DNA of 64,000 nucleotides. Source: Eremophila alpestris peregrina. Lineage: Eukaryota; Chordata; Aves; Passeriformes; Alaudidae. The notes under the pieces were generated by a model, which did no database searches, was not told the DNA's origin, and saw only the letters and a program-made list of their open reading frames with translations. Shown here one piece after another: positions 24,901-39,900 of this stretch; within the stretch, counting starts at the first letter, position 1, and every line of letters begins with the position of its first letter. The stretch covers positions 543,368 through 607,367 of the forward strand of contig WMCF01000088.1 in assembly GCA_009792885.1 (NCBI GenBank). Reading direction: 5' to 3'. The translations under genes were made by a program, and so were the position numbers.

Positions 24901-27900
24901 CATGTGTTCCCTTCAGAACAGTGTGAAAGGCACTGCTGAAGGTTCTGGTCTGTGCAAGTCCTGTTTCCACTTACACAGCTAAGTTCTCTGCAGCTCCATT
25001 CTGGAGCTGAAGTGGTCTTTCTCCATGAGGAGAGGCTAGAGATACTTTGCTTGTTCAAAAGGCAAAGGTTATGTGAGTAGAGCTGTTTAAACACAGCAGC
25101 CAGACCTTGGTGCCTGTAGGGGAGTCTGAGCTCTCCTTGGTTTATCCTGATGCTGTGCCCATGGTGTGGGAAAGTATCACGGGGAATGAAAGCCTGGCCT
25201 CACTTCCCCTAGGACAGCTGGTCCAGGATTGACTCTGGACCTGAACTTGGGTCTCCTGGGTCCCACTTAACAAAACAACTTGCTTCTGGGCTTATTTTCA
25301 TGTTTGTTTTGTCTTTCTGCTCCTTGCTGTGATTAGACTGGCTTTAGAATTCTGGGCCAGATCCCAGATGGACATTGAAGCTACCGGAGTGATACCATTG
25401 TACTAAAGCATGAGGTCTGGTGGGCACCAGCAGCATCTTTGTGTGCATAAAAGATCTGCCTCTGCCTTCAGATTGCTACAGAGGGTAGCAGAGATTACCC
25501 AGAAGAGTAACAACATCATGAGGATGGCTGCACTTCATTATATTTTTATAAATTTGGAGCAGCCCTTTTCTCCTTGTGTAGTTGCAGTGATTTGAGGCTG
25601 AGGACTTTCAGCTGGGATGTTCCTCAGAGGGGATGGTTGGAGAAGTCAGTGTGGTGGTTTAGATTTTTGTTCACAAGTGGCATCTGTCTGAAGGAACAGC
25701 AAGGCAGTTCTGTAGCTGGATTGTGTCCTGCAGACCTCTTTTCTGCTCATTTGCACAGTGCTGATAGATGAACTCAGGAGCAGGGGTGTGCATGCAGCAC
25801 TGTGAGGGTCACAGATGACAGGAGGGCTCCTTTCTGGCTTGGATGGAGCTGGCCATGCTCAGTCTGTGTGTTGATCAAGCAGAGGGAATGGTGTTCCAGG
25901 CAGAAGGGTTCTGTCTCACTGCTGATTGCTGATGAGCTCTGCTCTGTGCCCCCAGACCAGTGCATTGTGGATGGCATCACCTACGACGTGAACCAGACGT
26001 TCCACAAGCGGCACGATGAGGGACACATGCTGAACTGCACCTGCTTTGGCCAGGGCAGGGGCCGGTGGAAGTGTGATCCTGTGGGTGAGTCACCAGCTGT
26101 CCCCACTCTCCAAACACCCTTTGTGGCTCTGTGCAAACTGCCTGTGCTGTGGAGAGACTGGGGGGTGAGTTTGGGCCCAGTCTTTGTCCACTTTCTGTCC
26201 TGAATTGTACAAAAGCAAAAGTAGAAGCAGCAGTGAATTTGCTGGAGGGTGAGTGAAAGGGTATTTGTTAACCCAAGCATATGTCCTTAAATTATCACAT
26301 CTGCCACAGAAGAACCATGACTGTGGCAAGCATCTGTTGTAAAATGTAGCAGGTTGTGGTAGCAGGGCAGTGAGCCCCAGGCTGTGGTGATTTGGCTGGA
26401 TCCTGGTACCTGAGCTGTCAGCTTAGCAGGGCTCTGAGCCTGAACACAGACAAAACATGCAGCTGGGCACTGGTGCTAGGATCAGTTTTCTTGCCTTTCT
26501 CTAGCCTAAACTCTTAAGGAGTTTTCTCCCTGAGCTGAGGAAGGAGCACCAGTGTATATTAACTTACCTTGGACTGAATTGATTTTTTGGCTGCCCTTTG
26601 TTCTAGCAAAGAGAGAAAGCTCAGGATGAGAACACATGTTAATAGTGCTCTGGAGGTTAGCTAAAACCATCATGGATCTCTGCAGGAATGAGAGTTCCTG
26701 TCTTCTGCCTCCCCCTCTTCCCTAGCAAACCTTGATTGGAAGATAAGACCTGGCTGTTTGGTTTGCAATTACTAAGTCCAAGAGAGCTTCAAACTATTGC
26801 CAAGAAAATCTATTAGAAATTACCAGTTGTGAAGCTGTGCTTTATTTACAGTAGTATCTGTACGTGTTTACTCAAGGAACATTAGATTGTAAAGCTCCTG
26901 AAAATTATTAGTTTGAAGGAAGGGGTGGGGGGATGATTTCAGCTATCTGTATAGGTGCAATTAAAGTTTTAATTCTCTCTGAACAAAGCTCTTATTTATC
27001 CAAGCAAACATAATGCTGGTTCTCACTGAAGATTTCCATTGAGCCAAGCATGCATGCAGCTGTCAGAGTAGAAAGTGTACTGAAGTGCTGTACTGTGCTG
27101 TATTTACACTAGTTAAGCTGATTTCAGCATCTGATCTGTCCCCCTTTGGTTTATACAATGGTAAATCTGGAAAGATTCTGCTGAAAAATAAAAACATTCA
27201 GGGGACTATTAAAGCATAAGTGAATTCTGCTAAAGGCAGGAGGAATTTTTGCCTTTGATCTCCTTGAGAGCAGCATGGTTTAGCTTTGAACGAGAGATGA
27301 ATTCAGTTGGCCAGGACAGAATTGAGCTCCAGAGTGGATGAAATTCCTTCTAGAAGGAGCACCCCTCTGAAATGCATCACAGCTGAATTAGCCCCCTAAT
27401 ATCCAACTTAATGCATGCAGTGCTGCATTAAGAACCTTGATCTGAGATTCAAGTTCTGCTGCCACTTTATGTACCTATACTTGCAAATAAACATTGGTGT
27501 TGCATTTCTCTGTGCACAAGTAGGTATTTCACTGTGGTTTCAGTAACACACACAGTGGTGAGCTGCCTCTCTTGTGCCCTCAGACCAGTGCCAGGACTCA
27601 GAAACACGCACCTTCTACCAGATTGGAGACTCCTGGGAGAAGTATGTCCATGGGGTCAGGTACCAGTGCTACTGCTATGGCCGTGGCATTGGGGAATGGC
27701 ACTGCCAGCCTCTGCAGACCTACCCAGGTAAGAAACCCAACAGAAAACGAGCTCATCTGCTGAGTAACACCTGAGGAAAGCTGACTTTCCACCCCTCACC
27801 TGTTCAGGTTTCTGTACCTAATGCCTTTTTGTGTCCTTTTTAAACAACAGATTCTCCCTGTCCCCTGGCAGACACAAGCAGGTGTCAGGGGGTTATAAAG

Positions 27901-30900
27901 AGGGGCCCAAGCTGTTTGCAGCTATTCCTGAGGCCAGGGTTGGTTCAGAGAGTGACCCTCAGTGCACACAACAGCTTGGGTTTACATTGCCTCTTGGTAT
28001 TTAGTGCTATCACACGTGCAATCTTCAGCTTAAATTGCCTGACACTCACATGGGTAGTTCTTCCTTTTCCTCTCATTACAGAAGCAAAATCCATCATGGA
28101 ACGAAACATTTTTCCTGATCAGTGCCCCAAAGAAATTAAATATTTGAGCTCTTGTTTGTCCAGGCAATTCCAGGAACTCTCTATAGGGATGGGCAATGCC
28201 TGTTTGTTGGTTGTTCAGCTTCAGTTCCCCAAACAGAACATAAGGGGAACCTCTCTACTTTCCTGTTTAAGGTTGCAACTGCCACTGTCTTAATCTGAAT
28301 AAGATGAAGTATTGAGACTTGCTGAGCTTCATTTACTGCTGTTGGACTGCTTAAACAAACATCTCCCTGAGCTATGTGAAATATGCATACCTCCAGCCTG
28401 GAGACCGGGGCTTTGGGCTGCTTTAGACACAAGAGTGACTGAAAATGTGTAAATAAACCAATCTAATGTTTCTGAATGTTGGTTTGAGGTTAGGGGAGCT
28501 TTGAAATCTTCTGCCTGTGGGCACAGGTTTGTTTTTCTAGAGATCCTGTTAAATGAGGAACAGGTATATATGTTACATAGTTGTCCAGATAAATTATTAT
28601 TAGAAATGTTGGGATTGGGGTGAGGGTACAGTTATTTAATGGCTAAAACACTTTCCTGCAGATTCCAGGGATCTCTTCGCTGGGATTTTCTGAGAACTGA
28701 CCTGAGGACAGTGCTGCTGAGTGTTCAGTGAAACCTTCCTAGTGGGGCTGGGAGGGACTGAAAGGAAAACCATGGGATCATAAAATCTGTCCTCTGTTGG
28801 GGGCTTGTTGGAGGAAATAGGCCTGAGCCTGACCTAGCTGAATGCAATCAGCACTCTTAAACATTAGAGCACTGCAGAACTTGTATTTTCATCAGTTCAT
28901 GGGCCTGTTTTTTCTCAGGACCTCCACCAACCCTTCTGGGGGGGTTTGTGTACAGGAGAAAAGTCTGTCTGTGGAGTCCTCCACAGAGCCATGAAAATTC
29001 AATGTTTCAGATGAACTGATTAAGAAATTTATTAAAATAGCAAAAGATTAGTGTCTCTTTTCAGGGTATATTCATTGTCAGATCAGAAATTTTCCCTCAG
29101 CATGATTGGACCTAGATTTGGCAGATGACTTTTATCAGCTTCCCTGCTGCTATTGCAGATGATATTAATGATAAAAACAGTTCTTTGCTGAGAAGTTCCC
29201 CCATCTCTTTGAACAGCAGGACTTTGGTTTGCAGACTTCTGTACTAGACCTCTCCCATATTTTCCATATCATTGATAGCTTACAGGAAATGGACACAGGC
29301 AGTGCACAGTAACTCCCCCACAGAATTTATTCACTGGTTTTCTAGGTAGCAATGAGCATTAAACTCATTATATAACGTGTATTCACATAGGTGAGCCATG
29401 CAGCTTTCTTGCTTTTTTTCTTGCTTTTTCCTATTTTCTTGGTTTCTTGCTTCCACGACATACCCAGTATGTTAAAACTGGCAATTCCTTTTTTTTCAGG
29501 GTCAACTGGACCTGTTCAGGTGATCATCACAGAGAGTACAAATCAGCCCAACTCCCACCCCATCCAGTGGAATGCTCCTGAAAGATCCCACATCACCCAG
29601 TACATCTTGCGCTGGAGACCGGTGCGTGCCACGTTTGCCATCATTTGTTCATCAAGAGTACTTCATTTGGCTTTCTCTGGTGGCTGAAAGAAGTGGCTGA
29701 CACAATTTCAGCAAACTCGAGTTGCTTATTCAGTGTCTTTTTCCTGTTGAGGTCAACAGCTACTCTTGAGCATCAAGGAGAGCCAGTGCTATATAAACAC
29801 TTGATGTTTTCTTGCCCAAACTTCATTGGTTGCTGTGTTTATAAAGTATTCTGTTAAACAAAGCATTAGTGCAGCAAGCAGACAAGTTTATATCCTTCCT
29901 TACCTTAGGAATGTAAATCCTTGTGGAAGCTTCTTCATCCAGAGAAATGCTGTTTTAGTAACATGCACATCCAGAGACTACCAGGATGCATTTTATTCTG
30001 TTAATGAGGAGATAAAAATGAGTGGGATATGAAGTCATAAACAGCTTAGTGTAGGATTAAATAAACAGTCACTCCCATCTTCTCCAAAGTCTAAACCAAA
30101 ACTGGTTAACCACTGCTTGTTGGCTGGTTCCTCTATGAGGAATGATTTTGTTTAACCAAGGCAGATGAGCTGTGTTCCAGCTCCCCTGAGCACAGCTTCA
30201 CAAAAGACCACTAAATGATTAAGAGCATTAGTACCTCAGTGCTGCCTGTTACTAAGAGAACAATAAAGGCCCTGATCCAAAGCCATTGAAGGCACTCAAG
30301 TCTTTTTACTGACTGCAGTGTATCTTGGATGAAGGCCTGAATGAAATGGACTTTAAAGCACTGGAGTACAAACCTCAGAGGATGGAGCATTATTTTAAAG
30401 CTTCCCATAGAGTTCAAACACAGGGTAGAAGGGAAGAACTTCTCTGTATATTGTTTTCAGATGATGGCTTAGAGTGTTATTCTGAACAGCCTTCAAATGT
30501 GTATTTTCCAGCCACTACTTCATGCCTTACTGTGCTTTTGATGGAGGAGTGAGTTGAATTTATAACAAATCATGCTCCTTTTAAAGGGTAAAGTTCATAG
30601 CTAGGTTGTTTTAGTTTACCCCTGCAAAACCTAACAACTCAATGCCATTGGTCCTGCTTCTTGGCATACTTTTCTCATCTCCTTTGACTTGATTCTGTCT
30701 GTGCATTAAAGCCACTCAGGTCATACCTGCATTTGAATATTACAGTGGGTAGTAGGTTAGGTCACTAGATTGCCCTGCTTGCAACCTAGGTAGCCTCTGA
30801 CCATCTGAGTGTCCTTTTTCCTTGCAGAAAAACTCAGGAAGGCAGTGGAAGGAAGCCACCATCCCTGGCCACCGCAACTCCTACACCATCTCAGGGCTGA

Positions 30901-33900
30901 AGCCTGGTGTGATCTATGAAGGACAGCTCATCAGTGTCCAGCAGTATGGGCACAAAGAGGTCACCCGCTTCGATTTCACCACGACCAGCACCACAGCAGT
31001 GACAAGTGAGCTGGGCAGGGGCACAGCCAGGAAAGCCTGAGTTCCTTCACCCACAGCCTTGCTTTGTGCAGCCCAGTTAGCACAGGAGTAGTGATGCTTA
31101 ATGCAGCCTCTCTTTCCTCTTTCTTGTAGGCAACACTGTTTCAGGAGAGACAACTCTTCTCCCTCCCGTGGTGGCTACTTCAGAGTCTGTCACTGAAATC
31201 ACATCCAACAGCTTCGTTGTCTCCTGGGTTTCTGCCTCTGACACTGTTTCTGGATTCCGTGTGGAGTACGAGCTGAGCGAGGAGGGAGATGAGCCACAGT
31301 ACCTTGGTGAGACCAAAGCACTGCTCACAGCCAGTGCATCAGTGCTTTGTGGCAGTCAGCAGAGCTGCTGTCAACATGAACAGAACTGAAGCCTCCCTGG
31401 CTTTCAGTTGGCTTCAGTTAGGATGTGAGTGGCAGGACCAGCTCAGATTAAAAACTCAGTTCATTGTCTCTTCTTCATTAATAGCTGTAAGAGAGCAAGG
31501 CAAGTAAATAGCAATATCCCCTCAGAATACTGTCCCAGAATTTGCCTGAGCCAGGAGTGGTGGATGAGTAATAACTCTGGGTAGATACAGTTTTTCTTTT
31601 CATCTCCATGAATTTCCTCAGGTTTTTTTTTTTCCTTTACAATCATGTAAAGTTACTGGCTTCCACAGCATGCTGAAGTGAGCAGCAGGGCAGATGAGAA
31701 GAGAACCAAATGTGGTTTTTTGAACCTGCCTTCTGGCTAATTTCCTTTGGCATACTTTTGTCCTTCCATCAGAATGGACAGAGAAATCTTCCCCAAATGC
31801 CCTGTCTTGGCTGCTTGTTATCTCATGGATATCTCATGTTCCAGTCTGCTCTGTCAGTTGTTTTGTTTGGGTCAGATCCTCCTCATCTTTGGTGATATGA
31901 CAATTTAGCTAAGCTGGGAAGCTGCTTAAAGGCACTGGACTCAGACACAAGAATTGAAACTGTTTTTCCAACATTTTCTGTAGAGCCCATGGCACCAGTA
32001 CATGTAATTTCATTTTAACTTATTTTTCCTAATTTCCTGTCTTAACAGTGGTAATACCAATATCTCACCTCAGATATTTGAGGTTGTAGCAGTTATTGGG
32101 ACATGAGCGTGGTAGAAGAACATCATAAAAAGAACAGCAATTTCCTGACGTAATAATTCTCCCTGGACTGTTGCTCCACTGAACTCAAAGGCTTGGACAC
32201 TGAGCAGAAGTGGCTCTTGTGGGGACTGCCAGACTGTCACCACCTCTGTTTCTGCCCAGACAGCTGAGCTGTGCTGTGAAACAGCTCCTGAGCTCATCTG
32301 CCCGTAGACAGAGGTTTAGATGCAGATTGAAAGGCAATTCCCAGTTTCCTCTAAGATGCTTGGCTTCAATCTGGCCAGCAAGGAGCTGCTTCTGGGGGAA
32401 TTTTCTACATCTGGCAAGTAGGTGGACATCTGGGAGAAGGGAGAGAAGTTCACCAGCCCTCATAATGTCATTCTTCTTCGCTGATGAGTCAGTGTTTCCA
32501 CATAACCTACTCATGTGAAAGTTTTTCCATATATTTCTGTACTGAAAGTTCAACAGTCAGGCTATGAAATGAGTGTTCAGCTGAGATGGCTACAGTGTGC
32601 AGGGGGCTGCTGCTCAAGCTGCCCTGCAATATCCCACATCAGGCCTTGCTGGTCCCAGCTCTCCACACAGCTCTTCTGTGGAGAACCAAAGACAGTGCAG
32701 AGAAACTGCTGCACTATTGCAGGGTAACTGTGCTTCAGCCCACATTAGAACAGACTTCTCAATTATTTAATTTGGAGAGAAAGCAAGAAGATGGAATTGC
32801 TACAACAGATTTTTCTCTCTTGCCTTCCTCAGATCTTCCAAGCACAGCCACTTCTGTCAACATCCCTGACTTGCTTCCTGGCCGCAAGTACATTGTTAAC
32901 GTCTATCAGATCTCTGAAGAGGGAGAGCAGAATCTGATCCTGTCTACTTCTCAGACTACAGGTGAGTGTGGGTGGCTGTTGCTGCACTTTGAAAGCTGTT
33001 CTTACTGTTTGCTCAATAATTTTTTGTTACCTCTTATCCTCACACTTGCTGTCCTCTCTGTTCTCCTGAACAGCTCCTGATGCACCACCCGAGCACACAG
33101 TGGAAAGTGTGGATGACACATCCATTGTCATCAGCTGGAGCAGGCCACAGGCTCCAATCACAGGTGTGTCCAGCTGGAGTGCACTTACTCTGCATTATTG
33201 GTAGACTCTGAAATGTAGGTGAAAAAGAAAATGAAATGTAACTCTGGGACAATGGTAGTGCAGAATCCTGCCTGGTTGGAGAGACCAGCTGGAAAACACA
33301 TGGGCAGTTCACCATTTCCTTGGCTTTCAGTGACTGAACCAAGCAATGCAGGAGGCTGGATGCAAAACAATTCCTTCTGGATTTGTGTGAGATAAAAACA
33401 AGCCCTAAGAGCTTGTATTTGTATCTGTCATCCAGACCATCCCATAGTGAGCATGAGAACAGTTACATGCCTGAATCTACATGTCAGACCTCATTCTAAC
33501 CCAGGTCAGATTGTGCTTTGGAAGGTGGTGTGAGTGTGTGGTCTGTGGGTGGGACGTGAGCACAGGCAGGCCACAGGTCCTGCTGAAGTTCAGGACTATT
33601 TTTATCAAAGCTCAGGAGGGAGATCAGTTCAGCCCTCATTTCTAGCATTCTTTGTGCTTACTGATTGTGCTGAGGATTACATATTTCTCTTGCTTCAGGC
33701 TACAGGATTGTCTACGTCCCCTCTGTGGAAGGCAGCAGCACAGAGCTCAACCTGCCCGACACTGCCACCTCTGTGACACTCAGTGACCTGATGCCTGGGG
33801 TTCAGTACAACATCAGCATCTATGCAGTGGAAGAAAACCAGGAGAGCACTCCTGTCTTCATCCAGCAGGAAACCACTGGGGTCCCACGCACAGGTAATGC

Positions 33901-36900
33901 TCATCTTCTGGGCTCCAGTCACTGGCATTTCTGTTGCTAGCTAAGGGAGTGCTCAAATGAACTCAGCTACGGTTTTGTGGATTTGAGTTTTAAGTTTCAC
34001 TGGTGTTGAAGTTCTGGAGTAAAATTATACTTATTGACACAGTCAAGACACCACTCTGCATTAAGAGGGCTGTAATTCCTAGGGGTTGGACTGCAGGCAG
34101 GTCTTGCATTGTCTGCAGAAGAGAGATCAATTTCCTAAGCTATCTTAGGGGGTTTCTGCTAAGAAATCCTCTGAAGTGCCTGCTGCATCATTTTGCCCCC
34201 ACACTTGGCTCACAGATGTGCAGGGTTATGTACTCAGACACCACAACACACGTTCAGATTGTTCTCCTGACTTTTCCCTCTCCCTTCCAGTCCTACCCAT
34301 TATTTTCCTTTGCAGTCAAGTGGGGATGAGAGATTGCTCAGCATTGACTCATGTGCCAAAACAACACCATAGGGTCTAAACTTGAGGCACTCAGTATTTA
34401 AAAAACTTCTCGTTTTGGGGTTCTTTAAGTATCCAGCTGGACTGAATAACCAAACCAAAAGAAGGGATAGTGAAAGAATTGGGAATTGATGTGGTAAGCA
34501 GTGGAATTTCATGGTCCTGCAAGTTGCAAGCACGTGTTTGCAAATGGGAATTTACCAGGCATGAACTCAGCTCAATGATTTTATGGTTTGGCTTTTGCAT
34601 CTTCCAAAAATGTGCACTGGTTAACCTTAGGGCAGTATCAGTCCTAGTCTCAAGGAGTTTAGTTTAAACACAGGAATTCAAGGGTGCAGTACTGTGGCCC
34701 AGCACTGAGAGAATTGCATTTTGCATTTGACTATAGTAAGGCCAGATCAGCCCTTGTACTTATTTAACTATCCAGATCAGCCCTTGTACTTATTTAACTA
34801 TAAAAGGTGGATTTCAGGTTAATCATAGACATTCAGAACTTGCTGTGGGTTTTGAAAACCCTCTCTTTTAATTTTAAAAGGAGGTTACTGTTTCCAGCCC
34901 CTGGAGTACTTTTTCTCCCCTCAGGCTTTGGTTCTGCATGTAGTTGAAGTTCTGTAGCATATTACATCTGGTCTTTCAGTTCTCTTTCTGTCACAGCAAG
35001 ATACCTTCTGAAGACATAATATACTTCAAAGCAGACAGTGATGTTTGGAATTGTAGTCTGCCTGAATATTGTCTGGGAATATGTGTAGGCATGTTTACAG
35101 TGTGGTTACACTGACTTTTTAATTTGGTAAATATTCTTGGGCTAGCCGTTGTTCGAGCAAAATTCACTCTTTTTTTTTACTTCCCTGGAAACCTATAACT
35201 TCTCCTCCTGCTAAGGACTCCCTGTGACAACTGTTGCACCCCTGTGCTTTCAGATGAGGTGCCTTCCCCCCGAGATCTGCAGTTTGTGGAGGTTTCTGAC
35301 ATCAAGATCACCATCATGTGGAGCCCACCCCAGAGCCAAGTGTCCGGCTATCGGGTGGAGGTGATCCCCGTCAACCGCCCCGGCCAGCACGGCCAGAGAC
35401 TGCCCATCACCAGGAGCTCTTTTGCTGAAGTCATTGACCTGATCCCAGGAACAACCTATCTCTTCAAGGTCTTTGCTGTAAACCAGGGCAGGGAGAGCAA
35501 ACCTTTGACTGGAGAGCAAACCACCAGTAAGTGTCTTTCCTCCGTGCTCTTTTCAGCCTTTTGAAGCAAGTATTTCTCTGTCACTTGGAGAAGTGCATAA
35601 ACAGAGCACTTGAAGTGCAACAGTTCCAGCCCAGGAGGTATCCCATCAGCAGGATGACAGGGCTGGGAATTCATTCATTCTAACAATGATCTCTTCAGCA
35701 GATTTATCCTCCCCCAGGGCTTTCCAATGGGAGTTGAAGTCTCATGGCGCTTTAAAACAATTTTGTGTGGCTGGAATTCAACTTTTTTATTACTGACTGA
35801 GAATTGATGGACCCTGCAGTTCTTTTACAGCACAGATCACAGCCTGTGGTTTTTATAGTTTTAGGGGTTTTTTGGGTTTTTTTTTTCACTGGTACCTTAG
35901 GGCAGATTTCAGTATGACTTAGAAGCCTTGCTGAGATTCCTCTGAAAATCCCCATCTCCCTTCTGACAGCTCCATACATATCTGGCTCCCCTGGCAGCAG
36001 TAGCAGTTGTGCCTGCACATGCAAGGAAGGATCATTGAGAACATGACTGCTAATGATCTAGTGGCAGTGCAGCACCTCACCAGTGTGAGGGAAAATGCAC
36101 TTTGTCAGCTATTGTTTTTTTGCTTTGCAGCAGTGTAGAGAAGAGAGAGGAGCAGTGGCTGGGCAAGATGTACGTTTTCAGATGGAAGAGTAGGAGTTTT
36201 ATCTGGGTTTGGGGGGTTATCTCCATTTTTGATCCAAGAGGAGAGGATCAGACAGAGCATGGGACATGGTTTGTTTGGTCAGATCCTGTTTATTGGGCAA
36301 TAGAAACGTGAGTGGGTGTTTGTGGTGTTCTTTGGCTGGGTGACTTGATTCTCAAGGGGACAAAATTCAGCTATGTGCATCTGCTGCTCTTCTGATACTT
36401 TTCAGTAAAAAGAGCAACTTCTGAGACCCCAGCCTGGCTCTTAGTAATGTGAGAGGGAAGGGAAGGAAATGGGATAATCTGTGATTATTGCCATGCTGTT
36501 TGGGAAATATCCTCACTTCCATCCATAAAGCTATGAGCAATGAACAGTGTCTGTCCCTTGGCTGTGCAGGGAGAATGGAATCCTTATGTTCATCCTTTGC
36601 CATAGGTGTCTAATTTGAGCACAGCACTGATGGTGTGGGCACCCTCCCTCCTCTTTCAAGTGAGGCTTTCAAAAGCAAGGATGCGACTTAGGAATCTGAG
36701 CTCTCTTGGAAGCATTTAGAACAAGAAGGGCTCAGTTCCCAGCTAGATCTGTAATTTCTTGTGGTGGTTTTGAGGAGCCCAGGCTAGGTGTAGGGTTCCT
36801 CTGAAACTCCACACAGAGGTGTACACTGGAGCATAGACATTTAATTCAGACAGCACAGTGCCAGTCACAAATGTCTGGAATCATTTTCCATAGGCTGTGA

Positions 36901-39900
36901 CCATCAGTTTAACTGCTTTGCCTAAACCACACTGCAGAAACTATTCACATAAATTGCATCCTGTAATCGAAAGTCCTGGGAAACAGAAATCATTCAGGGT
37001 TCCCAAGGAAAACCCTGCAGCAAAAGTCTTCCCACGGTGTAAATGTGATTCTCTTTTTGGCCTTCCGTTAAAAAGCAGTCTACAAATAAACTCAGAGAGT
37101 GTGTGTGTGTGGCTTTTTAATCTTCCCCCTTTTCCTCTAGTATGGGGAGAGGAAGTGATAAAAGCCTAATAGAGCTGGCAAATTAAATTGTGCAGAAAGG
37201 AATTGACTTTAGGCTACACATTTTAGGAAGATACAATCTTTGTCAGATGAGATTTAGCCCAGATCTAAGTAGCAGCAAGGGATAAAGTTGACTTGCAGCG
37301 TGTGGGTTGGAGATGGGCTTAAGCAGGGCCACACATCCTTTTTCTTTTTGAGTTCTCCCCAGTTTTCTCCAGTGGTGGAAGAAGGAAGACCTCAGTTCCT
37401 TTTTCCTCCCTCCTCAAAAACAACTGGGGAGAAAACAGAAAGGACTAAAACATCTTCCTGCTGAATCACTGGGAGAGGATGAAAACATTAATTTTTTTCC
37501 ACCAAAATAGTACTTCTCCAGAAGGAGAAAAAAAATCATTTGCCAGCAAAAAAAGGCATTGATGAAATCTCACTGCTCTTAATTTCAACATGTGGCTAGA
37601 ACCTGGCTATAAAAGGTGGGGAGACTTGCCATGAGAACACTGTGAACTCCTTGGTGCAACCAGTGCTACCCTGCCTGCTGTGGGGGCAAATTCCCCTCCA
37701 GAGCCTCACCTTGCCTCAGCCAAAGGCTGTGACATCTCCACCAGCCACTGTGGCTCCAGTGAAGGAGCTGTGCTGCCTCAGCCTCTTGTTTATGTAGTTA
37801 TCTGGGTTATCAGCTTCAGCAGCTTCCCAGGGGCACTGATAAAATGGGGAGGAAGCCTGGTAAGAGCTGTTCCCTGAGTCCCAGGGGAGAGTTGAGCATG
37901 CTTGGAATTGTTGTGTGGTCGGTTCCATGGTGTGAATATTTTTAAGTAGATCTAGGAACTGGTTTTCTGCAGAAAGTTGCTGACTACTACTTATTTTGAC
38001 ATTCAAATGACAAAGTAGAGGTGGTTTATTTTGGGAAGGGATTTTGAGAGGACTGGGCAAGGATTTAAAAGAATAAATCTTTTTCATGGAAAAGGGCTAA
38101 GATTAGGTTTCCGTGCTTACACTGACAAGTCTGAACTGAGCTGGTTTTTAAAAAATGCTCAGCACTCATGAGAAACTATGGAAATTCCTGAGTGTCTTGG
38201 GGTCATCTGTCTTGTCTCAACTTTTGGCATGCAGAGATGGCAGTGACCCAAATCAGGGCAGCCCAGAGTGCTCAGGTCTGCCTGTCTCGGTGTGTTAATG
38301 GATGGCACTGAGGTGTGGCTGTAGAAGTGAAATAACTCTCTCATGGTCCCACCTTGTCTCTTCCCTGCTGTTGCCCTCACACAATGCATCAGAAACACAA
38401 GACCCAGTGTACTCCCATGGTTTGGAAGAGGGGGTGAAGTGGAGAGAAGCTGATGGGTGTTGTGCTTTGCCTCCCCAGAGCTCGATGCCCCCACCAACCT
38501 GCGGTTCCTCAACACCACGGAGCACTCGGTGCTGGTGCTGTGGACACGGCCCAGAGCTGTCATCACGGGCTACAAGCTGACAGCAGGGCCCACCAGGGGA
38601 GGGCAGCCCCGCACCTACAACGTGGGGCCCTCTGCCTCCAAGTACCTGCTGAGGAACCTGCAGCCTGGCACCGAGTACACCGTGTACCTCGTGGCGGTCA
38701 AAGGCGACCTGCAGAGCAACAGAGAGACCGGCGTCTTCACCACTTGTGAGTGACACACACACACCTCACACACTCCTCTGTGTCCTGGCCCTCCTTCAGA
38801 GCTTGTGCTGAAAGTGCTCGTTGTGAAGCTGATTTACAGGAGCAGCCTTTTGAAGTAGTGTTCCAGCAGAACAGCTTGGGAAGTGCTCCTTGTTGTTCTT
38901 TCCTGAACTCGTTGGCGGGGAAAAGTTATTTGCATCAAAAAGCTTTCAGTAAAATATGTTCTAGCTTTCCTGATGATTAAAAGCAAGTGGGAAAGCTTAC
39001 TACTGGTACCTCACTTTTTGCTTAACTTGGTGTCAGAGAAATTTAATTTTACTTGATCTTCCTAATTGCTTGGTTTTGGCATGACAAATCAAGGAAAGCA
39101 TACGACTCCCTTAAAATGGGCAAGGAATCATTAGTTTGGTACTTACATAAAGCTGAAAGCAGTCATTTCTCAAGCCCAGCCATACCATCTAAGGCAGCTC
39201 AACTGCAGTTACCCAAACTGACACAAACATTGTGTTCTTTTGTTTTTTGCATTTCAGTCATCTGTATTTGTGATGCTGGTTTGGAAGAAATATTAAGCAA
39301 ATTTTGGAAGGAAAGGGAGTTCTGTACCAACCCCCACATACTTCTAAAAGGAACAAATAGATTTAGTGTTTAAAGAATGGTGATGCCATCATATAAACCA
39401 GCAAAACTCAAAGCTACCCAAGCCCAGAACCACATCCTCTTTTCAAAAGAGAATGTGGTTTCTTTTAGAACAATGTGAAACTAAAATAAGGGCTCAAACT
39501 TTTCATCAGAGTAACATTGTTGACATTGGCAAGGTGCTTTTTGCTGACAGTCTTATCTATAAATATTCCTCAATTAGAATATGATTTGGTATCTTAGATT
39601 TAATACTGCCTTCAAATTCTGGCTTGTCTGAATGAAACCAGTCCAGCTTGAGGCTACAGATTTGATTGCCCAACCCTCTTCATTAATAACATTACTACCA
39701 GGGCCATATCACATTAAATTCAGTGTTGTTATTGGGGCTGATTCTGGCATGCACAAAGGCTTTGGCTGGTGTGTGGTGCTTCTGACAGAAATTAGTGAGA
39801 CCACAGATGCCTCAGACTGACATTGGCTCCTTTCTGCTGACTGCACAAAATGTTGGTGAGGGATAAGATGATCTTGCTGGGACAGCTGGATGACAGACAG

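Noticed and set aside
27051..27418. TGCATG copies in intron 11
   Set aside because: Isolated copies not next to a known alternative exon. Treated as background for the EDB cluster.
37356..37434. Inverted repeat TCTCCCCAGTT / AACTGGGGAGA in intron 19
   Set aside because: Only 11-bp arms separated by nearly 60 bp, which is within chance expectation for a window this size.
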